DNA of 64,000 bases from Kiloniellaceae bacterium (GTDB lineage: Bacteria; Pseudomonadota; Alphaproteobacteria; Kiloniellales; Kiloniellaceae), in NCBI GenBank assembly GCA_021776195.1, contig JAJFGK010000138.1, forward strand, positions 46,487 to 110,486. The letters run 5' to 3'. The translations under genes and the position numbers were made by a program. The notes under the pieces are model-generated. The model was given only the letters and a program-made list of their open reading frames with translations. It did not search any database and was not told the origin of the DNA. This document shows positions 50,635-59,428 of this stretch, one piece after another (position 1 is the stretch's first letter; the number at the start of each line of letters is the position of its first letter).

Positions 50635-51615
50635 ATGAGAAATCTGATGCAGTGCGTTTTGGCGACAGGGTTGGTCCTGTCTTTCGCCGTCACGGCCAAT
50701 GCGGCGGACCTGGTTTTGAAGCTGGCCCACAATGGGCCCGAGCAGCACCCCTTCCAGGTCGGCGCCGAGACCTTCAAGCAGGTGGTCGAGGCGGAGACCG
50801 GAGGCGCGGTCGAGGTCCAGATTTTTCCCAGCGAGCAACTCGGGCCGGAGGATCAGACCAGCCAAATGGTCAAGCAGGGGACCTTGGCCTGCGCCGTCGA
50901 GAGCGCGGGCGGCGGCTTGGCGCCCTTCGTGCCGGAAGCGGACCTCTTCAACCTGCCCTTCATCTTTCGCGACCTGGATCACTTCTACCGGGTCATGGAC
51001 GGTCCGGTCGGCGCGCGGGTCGCCGGGAAGGTCGAGAACAACCTGGACAGCGAGTTCCTCGGTTGGTGGTTCTCCGGCGTGCGTAACGCCTGGAATGGCA
51101 AGCAGCCGATCCACAAGCCCGAGGACCTCGAGGGTCTGAAGATCCGGGTGATGGGAAGTCCGGTGCTGATCGACACCTTCAATGCTCTGGGCGCCCAGGC
51201 GACACCGATGTCCTTCGGCGAGGTCTACACCTCCCTGCAACAGGGAGTGATCGATGGGGCCGAGACCGACCATGTCGATCTTCTGGTGGAGAACTTCTAC
51301 GAGGTGACCAAGTATGTCTCGCTGACCGGCCATATGTATCTGGCGGCCGGTTTGATCTGCAGCAAGAAAGCGATGGACGCCATGCCGGCCGACGTGCAGG
51401 CGGCCGTGCGCAAAGCTGGCGCCGAAGCGGTCACGGCCGAACGGGCCGCCATGGAGAGCATGACGACCGATGCTCTGGACAAGCTGAAGGCCAAGGGCTT
51501 GGAGTTCTATGACGTCGACGTGTCGCTCTTCCAGGCCAAGGTGAAATCGGTCTACGAGAAGAATGCCGCCAATGTCGGTGGTATGGCGGCCATCGAGGAG
51601 GTTGCCGCGCAATAG
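50635..51615 (+). CDS. TRAP transporter substrate-binding protein (DctP family)
   Basis: A 326-residue exported protein with signal VLATGLVLSFAVTANAA. It has the family pattern: EVQIFPSEQLGPEDQTSQMV, the ADLFNLPFIFRD segment, KIRVMGSPVLIDTFNALGA with the ligand arginine, and FGEVYTSLQQGVIDGAE. It is closer to the classical DctP type than the protein at 28530. Its ligand is presumably the substrate of the operon's racemase-family enzyme. Confidence 0.95.
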   Translation: MRNLMQCVLATGLVLSFAVTANAADLVLKLAHNGPEQHPFQVGAETFKQVVEAETGGAVEVQIFPSEQLGPEDQTSQMVKQGTLACAVESAGGGLAPFVPEADLFNLPFIFRDLDHFYRVMDGPVGARVAGKVENNLDSEFLGWWFSGVRNAWNGKQPIHKPEDLEGLKIRVMGSPVLIDTFNALGAQATPMSFGEVYTSLQQGVIDGAETDHVDLLVENFYEVTKYVSLTGHMYLAAGLICSKKAMDAMPADVQAAVRKAGAEAVTAERAAMESMTTDALDKLKAKGLEFYDVDVSLFQAKVKSVYEKNAANVGGMAAIEEVAAQ

Positions 51616-51655
51616 ACCGCGACGCGGCTGGGCGGCTCCAGGCGGCCGCGGAATG

Positions 51656-51695
51656 AAAGGCGGATGGCGCGCCGTGAAGGCTGCCATCCGCCTTT
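51656..51695 (+). terminator. Intercistronic stem-loop after dctP
   Basis: AAAGGCGGATGGC, 14-base loop, GCCATCCGCCTTT: a perfect 13-bp stem in the 142-bp space between the binding-protein and small-permease genes. With TTT at the 3' side it could terminate part of the transcripts or protect the upstream mRNA, giving more binding protein than permease. Confidence 0.7.
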
Positions 51696-51757
51696 GGCGG
51701 GATCTGGTATGATGCTGCCGCTGGATCGGATTGTCGTGTCTTGCCGAGGGAGGGACC

Positions 51758-52267
51758 ATGAACCGGGAAACGCTGCTGCGCTTTGTCGGCTGGCTCGGAC
51801 GCCATCCGCTGGAAGCGGTTCTCTGTGGCCTTCTCAGCACGATGGCGACTGTGATCTTCGGCCAGGTGATTGCCCGCTATGTTTTCGAGGCGCCGCTCTC
51901 CTGGTCCGAGGAACTGGCCCGCTTCTTGTTGATGTGGCTTTCCATGCTTAGCGCGGCCTATGCCTTCAAGCTCAAGGCGCACTTCGCGCTGACCTTCGTC
52001 GCCCGCAGTCTGCCGCCGCCGGCCCAAAGGGCGCTTCGGCTCGCCGTGCTGGTGGTGGTGGCGGGCTTCCTGGTTGTCTTCGTCGCAATGGCGGTGAAGT
52101 TCGTTATCGGTGTTCATGGCCACATCGCCCCGGCACTGCGGATTCCCATGGAGATTCCCTATTCCTCCGCGATCGTGGGCGGAGTCCTGATGCTCTACTA
52201 TCTGCTCAAGACCTTCTGGCAGGATTTCCGGGCCAGCCGCGCGCAGATCCCGGACGGACGCTCGTAG
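51758..52267 (+). CDS. TRAP transporter small permease (DctQ family)
   Basis: A 169-residue membrane protein with four hydrophobic segments. The DctQ signature is clear: QVIARYVFEAPLSWSEELARF then LLMWLSMLSAAYAFKLKAHF. The ATG at 51758 has GGGAGG upstream. It lies 10 bp before the large permease gene. Confidence 0.94.
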   Translation: MNRETLLRFVGWLGRHPLEAVLCGLLSTMATVIFGQVIARYVFEAPLSWSEELARFLLMWLSMLSAAYAFKLKAHFALTFVARSLPPPAQRALRLAVLVVVAGFLVVFVAMAVKFVIGVHGHIAPALRIPMEIPYSSAIVGGVLMLYYLLKTFWQDFRASRAQIPDGRS

Positions 52268-52277
52268 TCGGGTCGCG

Positions 52278-53564
52278 ATGGAACTGGTCGTCGCCCTTGT
52301 CCTAGCCGTCGCACTGCTCTGCTCCGTGCCGATCGCCATTGCGCTCGGCCTGGCCGCGATGGCCGGCATGTTCTACCTCTCGCCGGATTTTCTCATTCTG
52401 ATGCCGCAGAAGGTGCTGGGCGGCGTGGACTCCTTCACCCTGCTGGCCATCCCGCTCTTCATCCTGGCCGGCTCGATCATGGGACATGGCGGGATCGCCC
52501 GGCGCATCGTCAGCGTCTCGCTGGTTTTCGTTGGGCGCACCAAGGGCGGGTTGGGGTTCGTGGTCATTCTGGCCACGATGTTCTTTTCCGGCGTTTGCGG
52601 CTCCGCCAGCGCCGACACCGCGGCCATCGGGTCCGTCACCCTGCCCGAGATGCTGAAGCGCAAGTATCCGCCGGCCTTTGCGACGGCCCTCTTGGCGGCG
52701 GCGGGCGGGACCGCGACCCTGATCCCGCCCTCTATCGATCTGATTGTCATCGGCGTGGTTTCCGGGATCTCGATCGGCGGTCTCTTCGCTGCCGGCTTTC
52801 TGCCTGGCCTGGTCAATGGATTGGCGCTGATCGCGCTCACTTACTACTACGGCCACAAGCTCGACCTGCCGCTGGTCGACCCGATGACGGCGGCTGAAAA
52901 GCTGCGGACCCTGGCCGACGGCATCCTGGCGATCCTGATGCCGGTGATCATTCTGGGCGGTATTCTCGGGGGCATTTTTACGCCGACCGAGGCCTCCGCG
53001 GTGGCGGTTTTCTACGGCCTGATCGTGTCGATCTTCATCTATCGGGAACTGAAGGTCGACCAGTTATCGATCGTCCTGCTCGACGCCTGCAAGCTGACCG
53101 GGATCGTGATGCTCGTCCTCGGTATGGCCTCGGCCTTTTCCTTCGTGCTGGCCTTCGAGCGCATTCCGCACGAAATCGCGCAGTTCATCGTCGAGCACGC
53201 TGGAAACTGGGTCGTCTTCGTCATTTTTGTGAACATCCTGTTCCTCCTGCTCGGCATGGTCATGGATGCCCTACCTGCTTTGATTATCCTCATGCCGATC
53301 CTGGTTCCCGCGGGTGTCGCTCTAGGCATGGAGCCGATTCACATCGGTATCTTCATCGAGGCGAACGTCGCAATCTCGCTCATCACCCCGCCGGTGGGGG
53401 TCTGCCTCTACGTTGCCTGCGGCCTCAGCCGCCTGCCGATCGAGGCGGTTGTCAGGCCCTTGATCCCCTTCCTGCTGGTCCTGCTCTGCACCCTCCTGGT
53501 GATCAGCTATGTCCCGGATATTACGCTCTTCCTGCCACGTTTGCTGGGCTACGTGGGCGAGTGA
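52278..53564 (+). CDS. TRAP transporter large permease (DctM family)
   Basis: A 428-residue protein with about 12 hydrophobic segments. It shows the DctM motif GVCGSASADTAAIGSVTLPEM, then AAAGGTATLIPPSIDLIVIG and VAISLITPPVGVCLYVACGL. It forms the complete second TRAP system of the window with 50635 and 51758. Confidence 0.96.
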   Translation: MELVVALVLAVALLCSVPIAIALGLAAMAGMFYLSPDFLILMPQKVLGGVDSFTLLAIPLFILAGSIMGHGGIARRIVSVSLVFVGRTKGGLGFVVILATMFFSGVCGSASADTAAIGSVTLPEMLKRKYPPAFATALLAAAGGTATLIPPSIDLIVIGVVSGISIGGLFAAGFLPGLVNGLALIALTYYYGHKLDLPLVDPMTAAEKLRTLADGILAILMPVIILGGILGGIFTPTEASAVAVFYGLIVSIFIYRELKVDQLSIVLLDACKLTGIVMLVLGMASAFSFVLAFERIPHEIAQFIVEHAGNWVVFVIFVNILFLLLGMVMDALPALIILMPILVPAGVALGMEPIHIGIFIEANVAISLITPPVGVCLYVACGLSRLPIEAVVRPLIPFLLVLLCTLLVISYVPDITLFLPRLLGYVGE

Positions 53565-53592
53565 CGCGACGAGAACAAAGGATACAGGGATC

Positions 53593-54339
53593 ATGACCGA
53601 AGAGCCTGTCATTGTCGTAACCGGAGGCGCCAGTGGACTGGGCGCCGCGCTGGTTGGTCATTTCGCGCGGGCCGGCAGTCGGGTCGTGATGAACTGCCGA
53701 AATCTCGAAAAGGCGAAGGGTGTTCTGAATGAAATCGAGGCCACGGGCACGGCGGGAGAAATTCTGCCGGTCCGGGCCGACGTCACGCGGCGCGACGAGG
53801 TGCGGGCGATGTACGATCGCGCCCTGGAGGTGTTCGGCCAACTGGACGTGCTGATCCATTGCGCCGGCGTCAATCGGGACAGGCCCTTTCTGGAGATGAC
53901 CGACAGCCTCTGGGACGAGGTTGTGGAAGCCCACCTGAAAAGCGCCTTTATCTGCTGTCAGGAGTTCGTGCTGCACAAACCCGAAGGACGCGGTCACATC
54001 GTGACGCTGGGCGCGGCCTGCGGCCTTCAGGGCCGCAAGAACGGCGTGAACTTCTGCAGCGCCAAGGGCGGGGTCTCGGCCTTGACCAAATGCATGGCGC
54101 GGGAACTGGCGCCGCGCATCCAGGTCAACTGCCTGATTCCCAGCGCCGTCGATACGCCTGATGTCCGGGAGCGCTACGGACTGGACGATCCCGCGCGTCG
54201 CAAGGCCCTGGTCGACGGGATCCCCATGGATCGGGTCGGCGCCCTGGAGGATGTCACGCAGATGGTCGAGGCCATCCTTGCCAGCCGCTTTACCACCGGC
54301 TCGACCTTCTTCGTCAATGGCGGCGAGTTCATGCAGTAG
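53593..54339 (+). CDS. SDR family oxidoreductase
   Basis: A 248-residue classical short-chain dehydrogenase: VVTGGASGLGAALVG cofactor loop, HCAGVNRDRPF, a GAACGLQGRKNGVNFCSAKGGV active-site region where the usual Tyr of YxxxK is Phe-Cys-Ser-Ala-Lys (FCSAK), and a C-terminal TGSTFFVNGGEFMQ. The missing tyrosine makes catalysis doubtful unless another residue replaces it. Basic residues after strand 2 (NCRNLEKA) suggest NADP(H). It is the last gene of the AKR/TRAP operon. Confidence 0.85.
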   Translation: MTEEPVIVVTGGASGLGAALVGHFARAGSRVVMNCRNLEKAKGVLNEIEATGTAGEILPVRADVTRRDEVRAMYDRALEVFGQLDVLIHCAGVNRDRPFLEMTDSLWDEVVEAHLKSAFICCQEFVLHKPEGRGHIVTLGAACGLQGRKNGVNFCSAKGGVSALTKCMARELAPRIQVNCLIPSAVDTPDVRERYGLDDPARRKALVDGIPMDRVGALEDVTQMVEAILASRFTTGSTFFVNGGEFMQ

Positions 54340-54350
54340 CCGAGTAGCCG

Positions 54351-54911
54351 CTAGGAGAAAGACTCGCGCTTCTCGCTGAAGACCCGGCGCACCATGGGCT
54401 CGAAGAAGGAGAGCGGCTGGGTGTCGTAGTCGGGGTCGAAGGAACATTGGTCCCAACGGTAGCAGAAACGCTCGCAGTCATCGAAGTGGGGGTGATCGCG
54501 GTAGGCTTCGCGGGCGTTCTTGTCGCCACCGATCTTGTCGAAGAAGTAGTAGCCCTGGAACAGGCCGTGGTGCTTGACGATCCAGTAGTTCTTCTCGCTG
54601 ACATAGGGTCTGAGCGTGCCGGCGGCGATCTGGCTGTGGTTGGCCGGGGCCAGAATATCGCCGATGTCGTGGAGCAGGGCGCAGACCACGGTCTCCTCGT
54701 CGGCACCGTCGCGCTGCGCCCTGGTGGCGCTCTGCAGCGAGTGCTCGTAGCGGTCCACCCTATAGCCCAGCGTCGGGCCCTTCATCATGTTCAGGACGTG
54801 GAACAGGTGGTCGACGTGGGTCTCCGCGACGTGTTCATGAAAGAGCCGGCTGGTCAGGGCGTATTCCTCGACCGTGCCATCTTCCATGCGGGTGAAATTG
54901 ATCGTGTCCAT
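54351..54911 (-). CDS. HD domain-containing protein
   Basis: A 186-residue protein. The metal-binding HD motif is in VCALLHDIGDILAPANHSQI, with a preceding histidine in YEHSLQSATRA and later HHGLFQGYYFF. It resembles the phosphonate/amine-cluster HD proteins of the PhnZ-like plan, where the two-metal site can be oxygenase or phosphohydrolase. AAGGGAGG precedes the ATG. It is the last gene of the corrinoid cluster (83 bp after the ASKHA gene) and converges with the SDR gene. The substrate is unknown. Confidence 0.8.
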   Translation of the reverse strand: MDTINFTRMEDGTVEEYALTSRLFHEHVAETHVDHLFHVLNMMKGPTLGYRVDRYEHSLQSATRAQRDGADEETVVCALLHDIGDILAPANHSQIAAGTLRPYVSEKNYWIVKHHGLFQGYYFFDKIGGDKNAREAYRDHPHFDDCERFCYRWDQCSFDPDYDTQPLSFFEPMVRRVFSEKRESFS

Positions 54912-54994
54912 CTTCGACCTCCCTTGGCTGCGTGGCCGCAGTCTGGAGCGGAAGCGGGTTTCTTGTCCAGGGTCCTTTTGCGGGACACCTGCCC

Positions 54995-57010
54995 TTATCC
55001 CCGGCGTCGTCGCCTGCGCCGCCCGTCGTCGGGGTCGCCGTCGCCGGAGGTTGCCGCCTTCTTTTCCGGCAGCTCGACCGCGGCGGCCAGGTTGGGGAAG
55101 GCGGCCGAGGCATGGGGCAGGGCCATGGCCTCGACGAAGTGCTCCTGGAAGCGCGGCTCGACGGCGGTTTCGATCTTCTCGACCCGGCGGATCACCGTCT
55201 CGATGCTGTCCCGGGTCCGCTGATCCAACAGCGCGATGCGCGCGCCGGTGCCGGCGGCGTTGCCGGCAGAGTGGACCCGGTCTAGCGGGCAATCCGGGAT
55301 CATGCCCAGGACCATGGCGTACTTGACGTCGATGTGACTGCCAAAGGCGCCGGCCAGGCGAATCTGATCGACCGCCTCGACCTCCAGCTTGTCCATCAGG
55401 AGCCGCACCCCGGCATAGAGCGCCGCCTTGCCGAGTTGGATCGCGCGCACGTCGTTCTGCACGATCCTCAACTCCGGCTCGCCAGCCTGCAGCAGGTAGG
55501 CGAAGGTTCGTCCGTCCGGCTGGATGCGCGGGCTGCGCGCGGCCAGGCTGCCGTCGATCGTGCCGTCGCTCATGATCACGCCGGCCAGAAAAAGCTCGGC
55601 CAGGATTTCGATGATACCGGACCCGCAGACGCCGGTGACCCCGGTCGACTTGGTGGCCTCGGCGAAGCCCTCCTCGTCGGACCAGAGGTCACAGCCGATC
55701 ACCCTGAAGCGCGGCTCCAGCGTCTCGCGGTCGATTCGCACCCGCTCGATGGCCCCTGGCGCGGCACGCTGGCCGCAGGAGATCTGGGCACCTTCGAAAG
55801 CCGGCCCGGTCGGGGAGGAGCAGGCCAATAGTCGGGTTTTATTGCCGAGCACGATCTCCGCGTTGGTGCCGACGTCGACCACCAGGGTCATCTTGTCTTC
55901 CAGGTGCGGCGCCTCGGAGAGAATCACGCCGGCGGTGTCGGCGCCCACATGGCCGGCGATACAGGGCAGCACGTAGACCCGGGCGCTGGGATGGAAGGTC
56001 AAGTCGAGCTGCGCGGCCCAGAGCGTGATCCCCGAGTTGGCGGCCAGGGCGAAGGGGGCGCCGCCCAACTCGATGGGGTCGATGCCCAGCAGCAGGTGAT
56101 GCATGATCGGGTTGCCGACGAAGGTCGCGTTCAAGATGTCGTCGGTCGAGATTTCCGCCTCGCGGGCGACCTCGACCGCCAGATCGTTGATCGCCTGGCG
56201 GACGACGACAGTCATCTCGGCATCGCCGCCGGGGTTCATCATGACGTAGGACACCCGGCTCATGAGATCCTCGCCGAAGCGGATCTGCGGATTCATGATG
56301 CCCGAGGAGGCCACCACCTCGCCGGTGGCCAGATCGCAAAGGTGCGCGGCGATGGTGGTCGAGCCGACGTCGACCGCAAGTCCGAAGGCCTTGTCGTTGA
56401 AGCCGGGCCAGATGGCGGTGATGACCTGGCCGCGGTGGACCGCCACCGTGACCTTCCAGCCGCCGTCGCGCAGGCCCTTTTGCAGGGTCTGCAGAATGCG
56501 CAGATCGGCCTCCAGCCCGGTCAGGCCCCACTGGCTTTCGAGGGCCCGAAGCAAGCGTTCGAGATCGCCTGTCGGATTGTGCATGTCGGGCTCTTCGACC
56601 TCGACATAGTGCAGCCGGACGGCCGCATCGAGCTCGATGGAGCGCACCTCGGCGCGCTTGCGCACGACCTGCTTGTGGACTTGGCTGTCCGGGGGCACGT
56701 CGATCACCACGTCGCCGGTCAGTTGCGCCTGACAAGACAAGCGCCGGCCCGGCTTGATGCCGCGTTTGGCGTCGTAGCGCGCCTCCACCGCGTTGCAGCC
56801 CGATACGTGGTCCGCACGGCTGGTGATGCCGTGCTTGGCGAACTCCCCCTCGCTGACCTGAATCTGGCAGCGGCCGCAGATGCCACGCCCACCGCAGACC
56901 GAGTCGATGTCGACGCCCAGCCCGCGGGCGATTTTCAGGATCGGCTCGCCAATCGGGAAGCGGCCGCGACGGCCCGAAGGGGTGAAAACGACGAGCGCGT
57001 CATCTGCCAT
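54995..57010 (-). CDS. Corrinoid activation protein (RACo-like, ASKHA / DUF4445)
   Basis: A 671-residue protein. The N-terminal [2Fe-2S] domain has Cys39, Cys45, Cys48 (CGGRGICGRC) and Cys93. The middle linker leads to an actin-like ATPase domain (LAVDVGSTTIAAHLCDL, and VVDVGTNAEIVLGN with GPAFEGAQI). This is the arrangement of RamA/RACo proteins, which reduce inactive Co(II) corrinoid with ATP. It ends in a low-complexity tail GRRRRRRRG. It lies 14 bp after the methyltransferase gene. Confidence 0.92.
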   Translation of the reverse strand: MADDALVVFTPSGRRGRFPIGEPILKIARGLGVDIDSVCGGRGICGRCQIQVSEGEFAKHGITSRADHVSGCNAVEARYDAKRGIKPGRRLSCQAQLTGDVVIDVPPDSQVHKQVVRKRAEVRSIELDAAVRLHYVEVEEPDMHNPTGDLERLLRALESQWGLTGLEADLRILQTLQKGLRDGGWKVTVAVHRGQVITAIWPGFNDKAFGLAVDVGSTTIAAHLCDLATGEVVASSGIMNPQIRFGEDLMSRVSYVMMNPGGDAEMTVVVRQAINDLAVEVAREAEISTDDILNATFVGNPIMHHLLLGIDPIELGGAPFALAANSGITLWAAQLDLTFHPSARVYVLPCIAGHVGADTAGVILSEAPHLEDKMTLVVDVGTNAEIVLGNKTRLLACSSPTGPAFEGAQISCGQRAAPGAIERVRIDRETLEPRFRVIGCDLWSDEEGFAEATKSTGVTGVCGSGIIEILAELFLAGVIMSDGTIDGSLAARSPRIQPDGRTFAYLLQAGEPELRIVQNDVRAIQLGKAALYAGVRLLMDKLEVEAVDQIRLAGAFGSHIDVKYAMVLGMIPDCPLDRVHSAGNAAGTGARIALLDQRTRDSIETVIRRVEKIETAVEPRFQEHFVEAMALPHASAAFPNLAAAVELPEKKAATSGDGDPDDGRRRRRRRG

Positions 57011-57024
57011 GGGTCAGCCTGCGA

Positions 57025-57930
57025 TCAACCGCGCCGGCGCCGGCGCCCGCCGCCACGGCGGCCCTCGCCGGCCTCGCCATCGGCCGTGGGTTCGCGGAAC
57101 TTTTTGATCCAGCGCACGCAGTTCCTGTCGTTCTCCAACAGCACGTCGGCGGCCATGATACCGGTCAATTCCTCGCCGTGGAGCGGGTTCAGAATTGCCG
57201 AGGTCATGCCGGCGCCGGCCGCCATGGCCAGGAAGATCGAGTTCATGCCGTGGCGGTTGGGCAGGCCGAAGGAGACATTGGAGGCGCCGCAGGTGGTGTT
57301 GACGCCGAGTTCCTCGCGCAGGCGCCGGATCAGGCTGAAGGCCGCGCGGCCGGCCGATCCCAGGGCGCCGATCGGCATCACCAGGGGGTCGACCACGATA
57401 TCCTCGGCCTTGATGCCGTAGTCGTGGGCGCGCTCGACGATCTTCTTGGCGATGATAAAGCGCTCGTCGGGGTCTTCGGAAATTCCGGTCTCGTCATTGG
57501 AGATCGCGACCACCGCGGCGTCGTACTTCTTGACCAGCGGCAGGACGCGCTCCAGCACCTCGTCCTCGCCGGTCACCGAATTCACCAGCGGGCGGCCCTG
57601 ATAGACGGCCAGGCCGGCCTCCAAAGCCTCGATGATCGAGGAATCGATAGAGAGCGGCACGTCGACCAGCGACTGCACCAACTGAATGGTCTGGGCCAGG
57701 ATCGCCGGCTCGTCGGCCAGGGGAATGCCGGCATTGACGTCCAGCATGTGGGCCCCGGCCGCGACCTGGGCGACGGCATCGGCCTCGACCGTGCTGAAAT
57801 CCCCGGCGACCATCTCGGCCGCCAGCTTTTTGCGGCCGGTCGGATTGATCCGCTCGCCGATGATGCAGAAGGGCTGATCGAAGCCGATTGCGATTTCCCG
57901 CTTGTGGGAGGAAAGGACGGTGCGTGCCAT
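57025..57930 (-). CDS. Methyltetrahydrofolate:corrinoid methyltransferase (DHPS-like)
   Basis: A 301-residue TIM barrel of the pterin-binding family: CIIGERINPTGRKKLA, GAHMLDVNAG, PLSIDSS, NSVTGE, and a C-terminal GASNVSFGLPNRHGMNS loop. These match AcsE / MtgA / MtvA proteins, which move a methyl group between corrinoid protein and tetrahydrofolate. The protein ends in an arginine/glycine tail (RRGGGRRRRRG), like its neighbour. It lies 197 bp after the MTHFR-family gene. Confidence 0.9.
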   Translation of the reverse strand: MARTVLSSHKREIAIGFDQPFCIIGERINPTGRKKLAAEMVAGDFSTVEADAVAQVAAGAHMLDVNAGIPLADEPAILAQTIQLVQSLVDVPLSIDSSIIEALEAGLAVYQGRPLVNSVTGEDEVLERVLPLVKKYDAAVVAISNDETGISEDPDERFIIAKKIVERAHDYGIKAEDIVVDPLVMPIGALGSAGRAAFSLIRRLREELGVNTTCGASNVSFGLPNRHGMNSIFLAMAAGAGMTSAILNPLHGEELTGIMAADVLLENDRNCVRWIKKFREPTADGEAGEGRRGGGRRRRRG

Positions 57931-57969
57931 GGAAGTTCGGGCCTTTCTTTAACGGCAACAAAAGAACGG

Positions 57970-57992
57970 CGGCCGGGAAGGATACCCGGCCG
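57970..57992 (-). terminator. Intergenic hairpin in the corrinoid cluster
   Basis: CGGCCGGG, 7-base loop, CCCGGCCG: a perfect 8-bp stem in the 197-bp gap between the MTHFR-family and methyltransferase genes, without a T-run. It may adjust relative expression of the two halves of the cluster or be a repeat remnant. Nothing else is seen in 57931-58127. Confidence 0.45.
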
Positions 57993-58127
57993 GCACGGAC
58001 CATGATGGAAAGCGATTCAGTGCCAGATTCCCCGTCCTGGGCTTGAACGTGGGCGACATTGTGTAGTCCATTCGCGCTATCGCGTCGCGTCGCGGTCTTC
58101 TCTCGGCGGCCATTCTTTTGGCTGGGC

Positions 58128-59036
58128 TCAATCGATCGCGCGCAGCAGCTCGAAGCCCTTGTCCTTGGGCTTCAGCCTGAAGTCGCCGTCGGCCACGGCA
58201 TAGGTCCAGGCCGCCGAGCGCCGCAGGCCGCCCAGGGGGTAGACGTGGATGCGCTTGATGCCGCAGTTCGGGTCGGTGGCGGCATAGCGCGCCAGATCGA
58301 GCAGCAGCTTGTCCGGCGCGGACACGGTCAAGAGTTTGGTGACGTTGCGCGCCTGGCGGGTGAGAAAACGCATCGAGGGGCCGACGCCGCAGGCCTTGGC
58401 GTGGTTGATCAGGGTCTTCAAGGTGGCGAGGCCGGGGATGCCGATGTGGATCGGCAAACGGTTGCCCTCGGCCTGAATCGCGCGGTCCCAGGCGACGATG
58501 GGCGCGGCCTCGAAACAGAACTGCGTGGCGATGTAGAACTGTGCGTCGCTGCGCTCGGCAAAGGCGTTTTTCCAGGCCAGGGCGGCGGCGACGGTCTGGT
58601 CGGCGATATCGGGGTTGCCCTCGGGATGGCCGGCGACACCGATGCGCGTGATTCCGTGCTTGTCGAACAGGCCGGTTGCCAGCAGGTCCATCGAACTCTC
58701 GAATTCCCCCAGGGGTTGGTCGACGGCGCCGGCCAGGGCGACGGCATCGGTGATCCCGGATTCGCCGCGCAGGGTCCGCAGCCACTCCTCGAAGGCGTCG
58801 CGCGAGGGGATCGACCGGGCCGCGAAGTGGGGCATCGGATTGAACCCTTCCTCGCGCAGGCGCTTGACCGTGATCAGGGTGTCGGCGAAGTCCGATCCTG
58901 GCAGAAAAGTCACCGCGACATCGGCCCCGGGCCGCAGATGATCGCGGTAGTCGGGGATCTTCAGGGCCGAGCCCGGGGTCGTCTCGATCGAGAAGTTCTC
59001 GGTCAGGGCGACGATGTCGCGCAGAGGATCCGCCAT
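58128..59036 (-). CDS. Methylenetetrahydrofolate reductase (MetF) family protein
   Basis: A 302-residue TIM-barrel protein of the MTHFR family. It has NFSIETTPGSALK near the start (the Glu in SIE corresponds to the catalytic Glu28 of MetF), VAVTFLPGSDF, PMPHFAARSI and IGVAGHPEGNPD. AGGAGGG precedes the ATG at 59036. In such clusters it links 5-methyl-THF to methylene-THF. It is shorter at the C-terminus than housekeeping MetF and may act only with the corrinoid set. Confidence 0.85.
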   Translation of the reverse strand: MADPLRDIVALTENFSIETTPGSALKIPDYRDHLRPGADVAVTFLPGSDFADTLITVKRLREEGFNPMPHFAARSIPSRDAFEEWLRTLRGESGITDAVALAGAVDQPLGEFESSMDLLATGLFDKHGITRIGVAGHPEGNPDIADQTVAAALAWKNAFAERSDAQFYIATQFCFEAAPIVAWDRAIQAEGNRLPIHIGIPGLATLKTLINHAKACGVGPSMRFLTRQARNVTKLLTVSAPDKLLLDLARYAATDPNCGIKRIHVYPLGGLRRSAAWTYAVADGDFRLKPKDKGFELLRAID

Positions 59037-59117
59037 CGATCCCTCCTCAGGCACGAATTGAAGCGATGCTGTCGCGGCCAAGGTCATGATCCTTTCTCTC
59101 GGGAGCCGTCCGCGACG

Positions 59118-59423
59118 TCACGACGCCGGGTCCAGGCCGCCGTTGTCGACCATGGCCTTCAAGCGGGCGTCGTCGAACTCGGTCTCCAGTTTGTCCGCCA
59201 TGGCGGCGACCTCGGCCTCCAGGTCGTCGCCGACCTGGACCGGCGTGCCGCGGCGCCATTCCGCCAGGTAGGAATCGGTGTCGCGCAGCTTGGCCTTCAT
59301 GGCGGCGCGGTCGATGGCCTTTTCGAAGCGTTCTTCGAGCTGCCGCTTGGCGTTCTGCCGGCCCGCCTTGACGATGACCTGGGCCGGGATGTCGCGCCAG
59401 TAGACGATGGTGAGCTGCGCCAT
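59118..59423 (-). CDS. Virulence_fact family protein (small)
   Basis: A 101-residue protein that opens IVYWRDIPAQVIVKAGRQ, the hallmark of the family labelled 'virulence factor' (PF13769). The rest is helical and charged. Despite the name it is regularly found next to corrinoid one-carbon genes in Alphaproteobacteria; its biochemical role is unknown. It begins 5 bp after the DUF1638 stop, so it is translated with it. Confidence 0.8.
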   Translation of the reverse strand: MAQLTIVYWRDIPAQVIVKAGRQNAKRQLEERFEKAIDRAAMKAKLRDTDSYLAEWRRGTPVQVGDDLEAEVAAMADKLETEFDDARLKAMVDNGGLDPAS

Positions 59424-59428
59424 GGTGG

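Noticed and set aside
55904..57421. A 505-codon plus-strand frame opposite the RACo and methyltransferase genes
   Set aside because: Antisense shadow; both minus-strand genes have diagnostic motifs.
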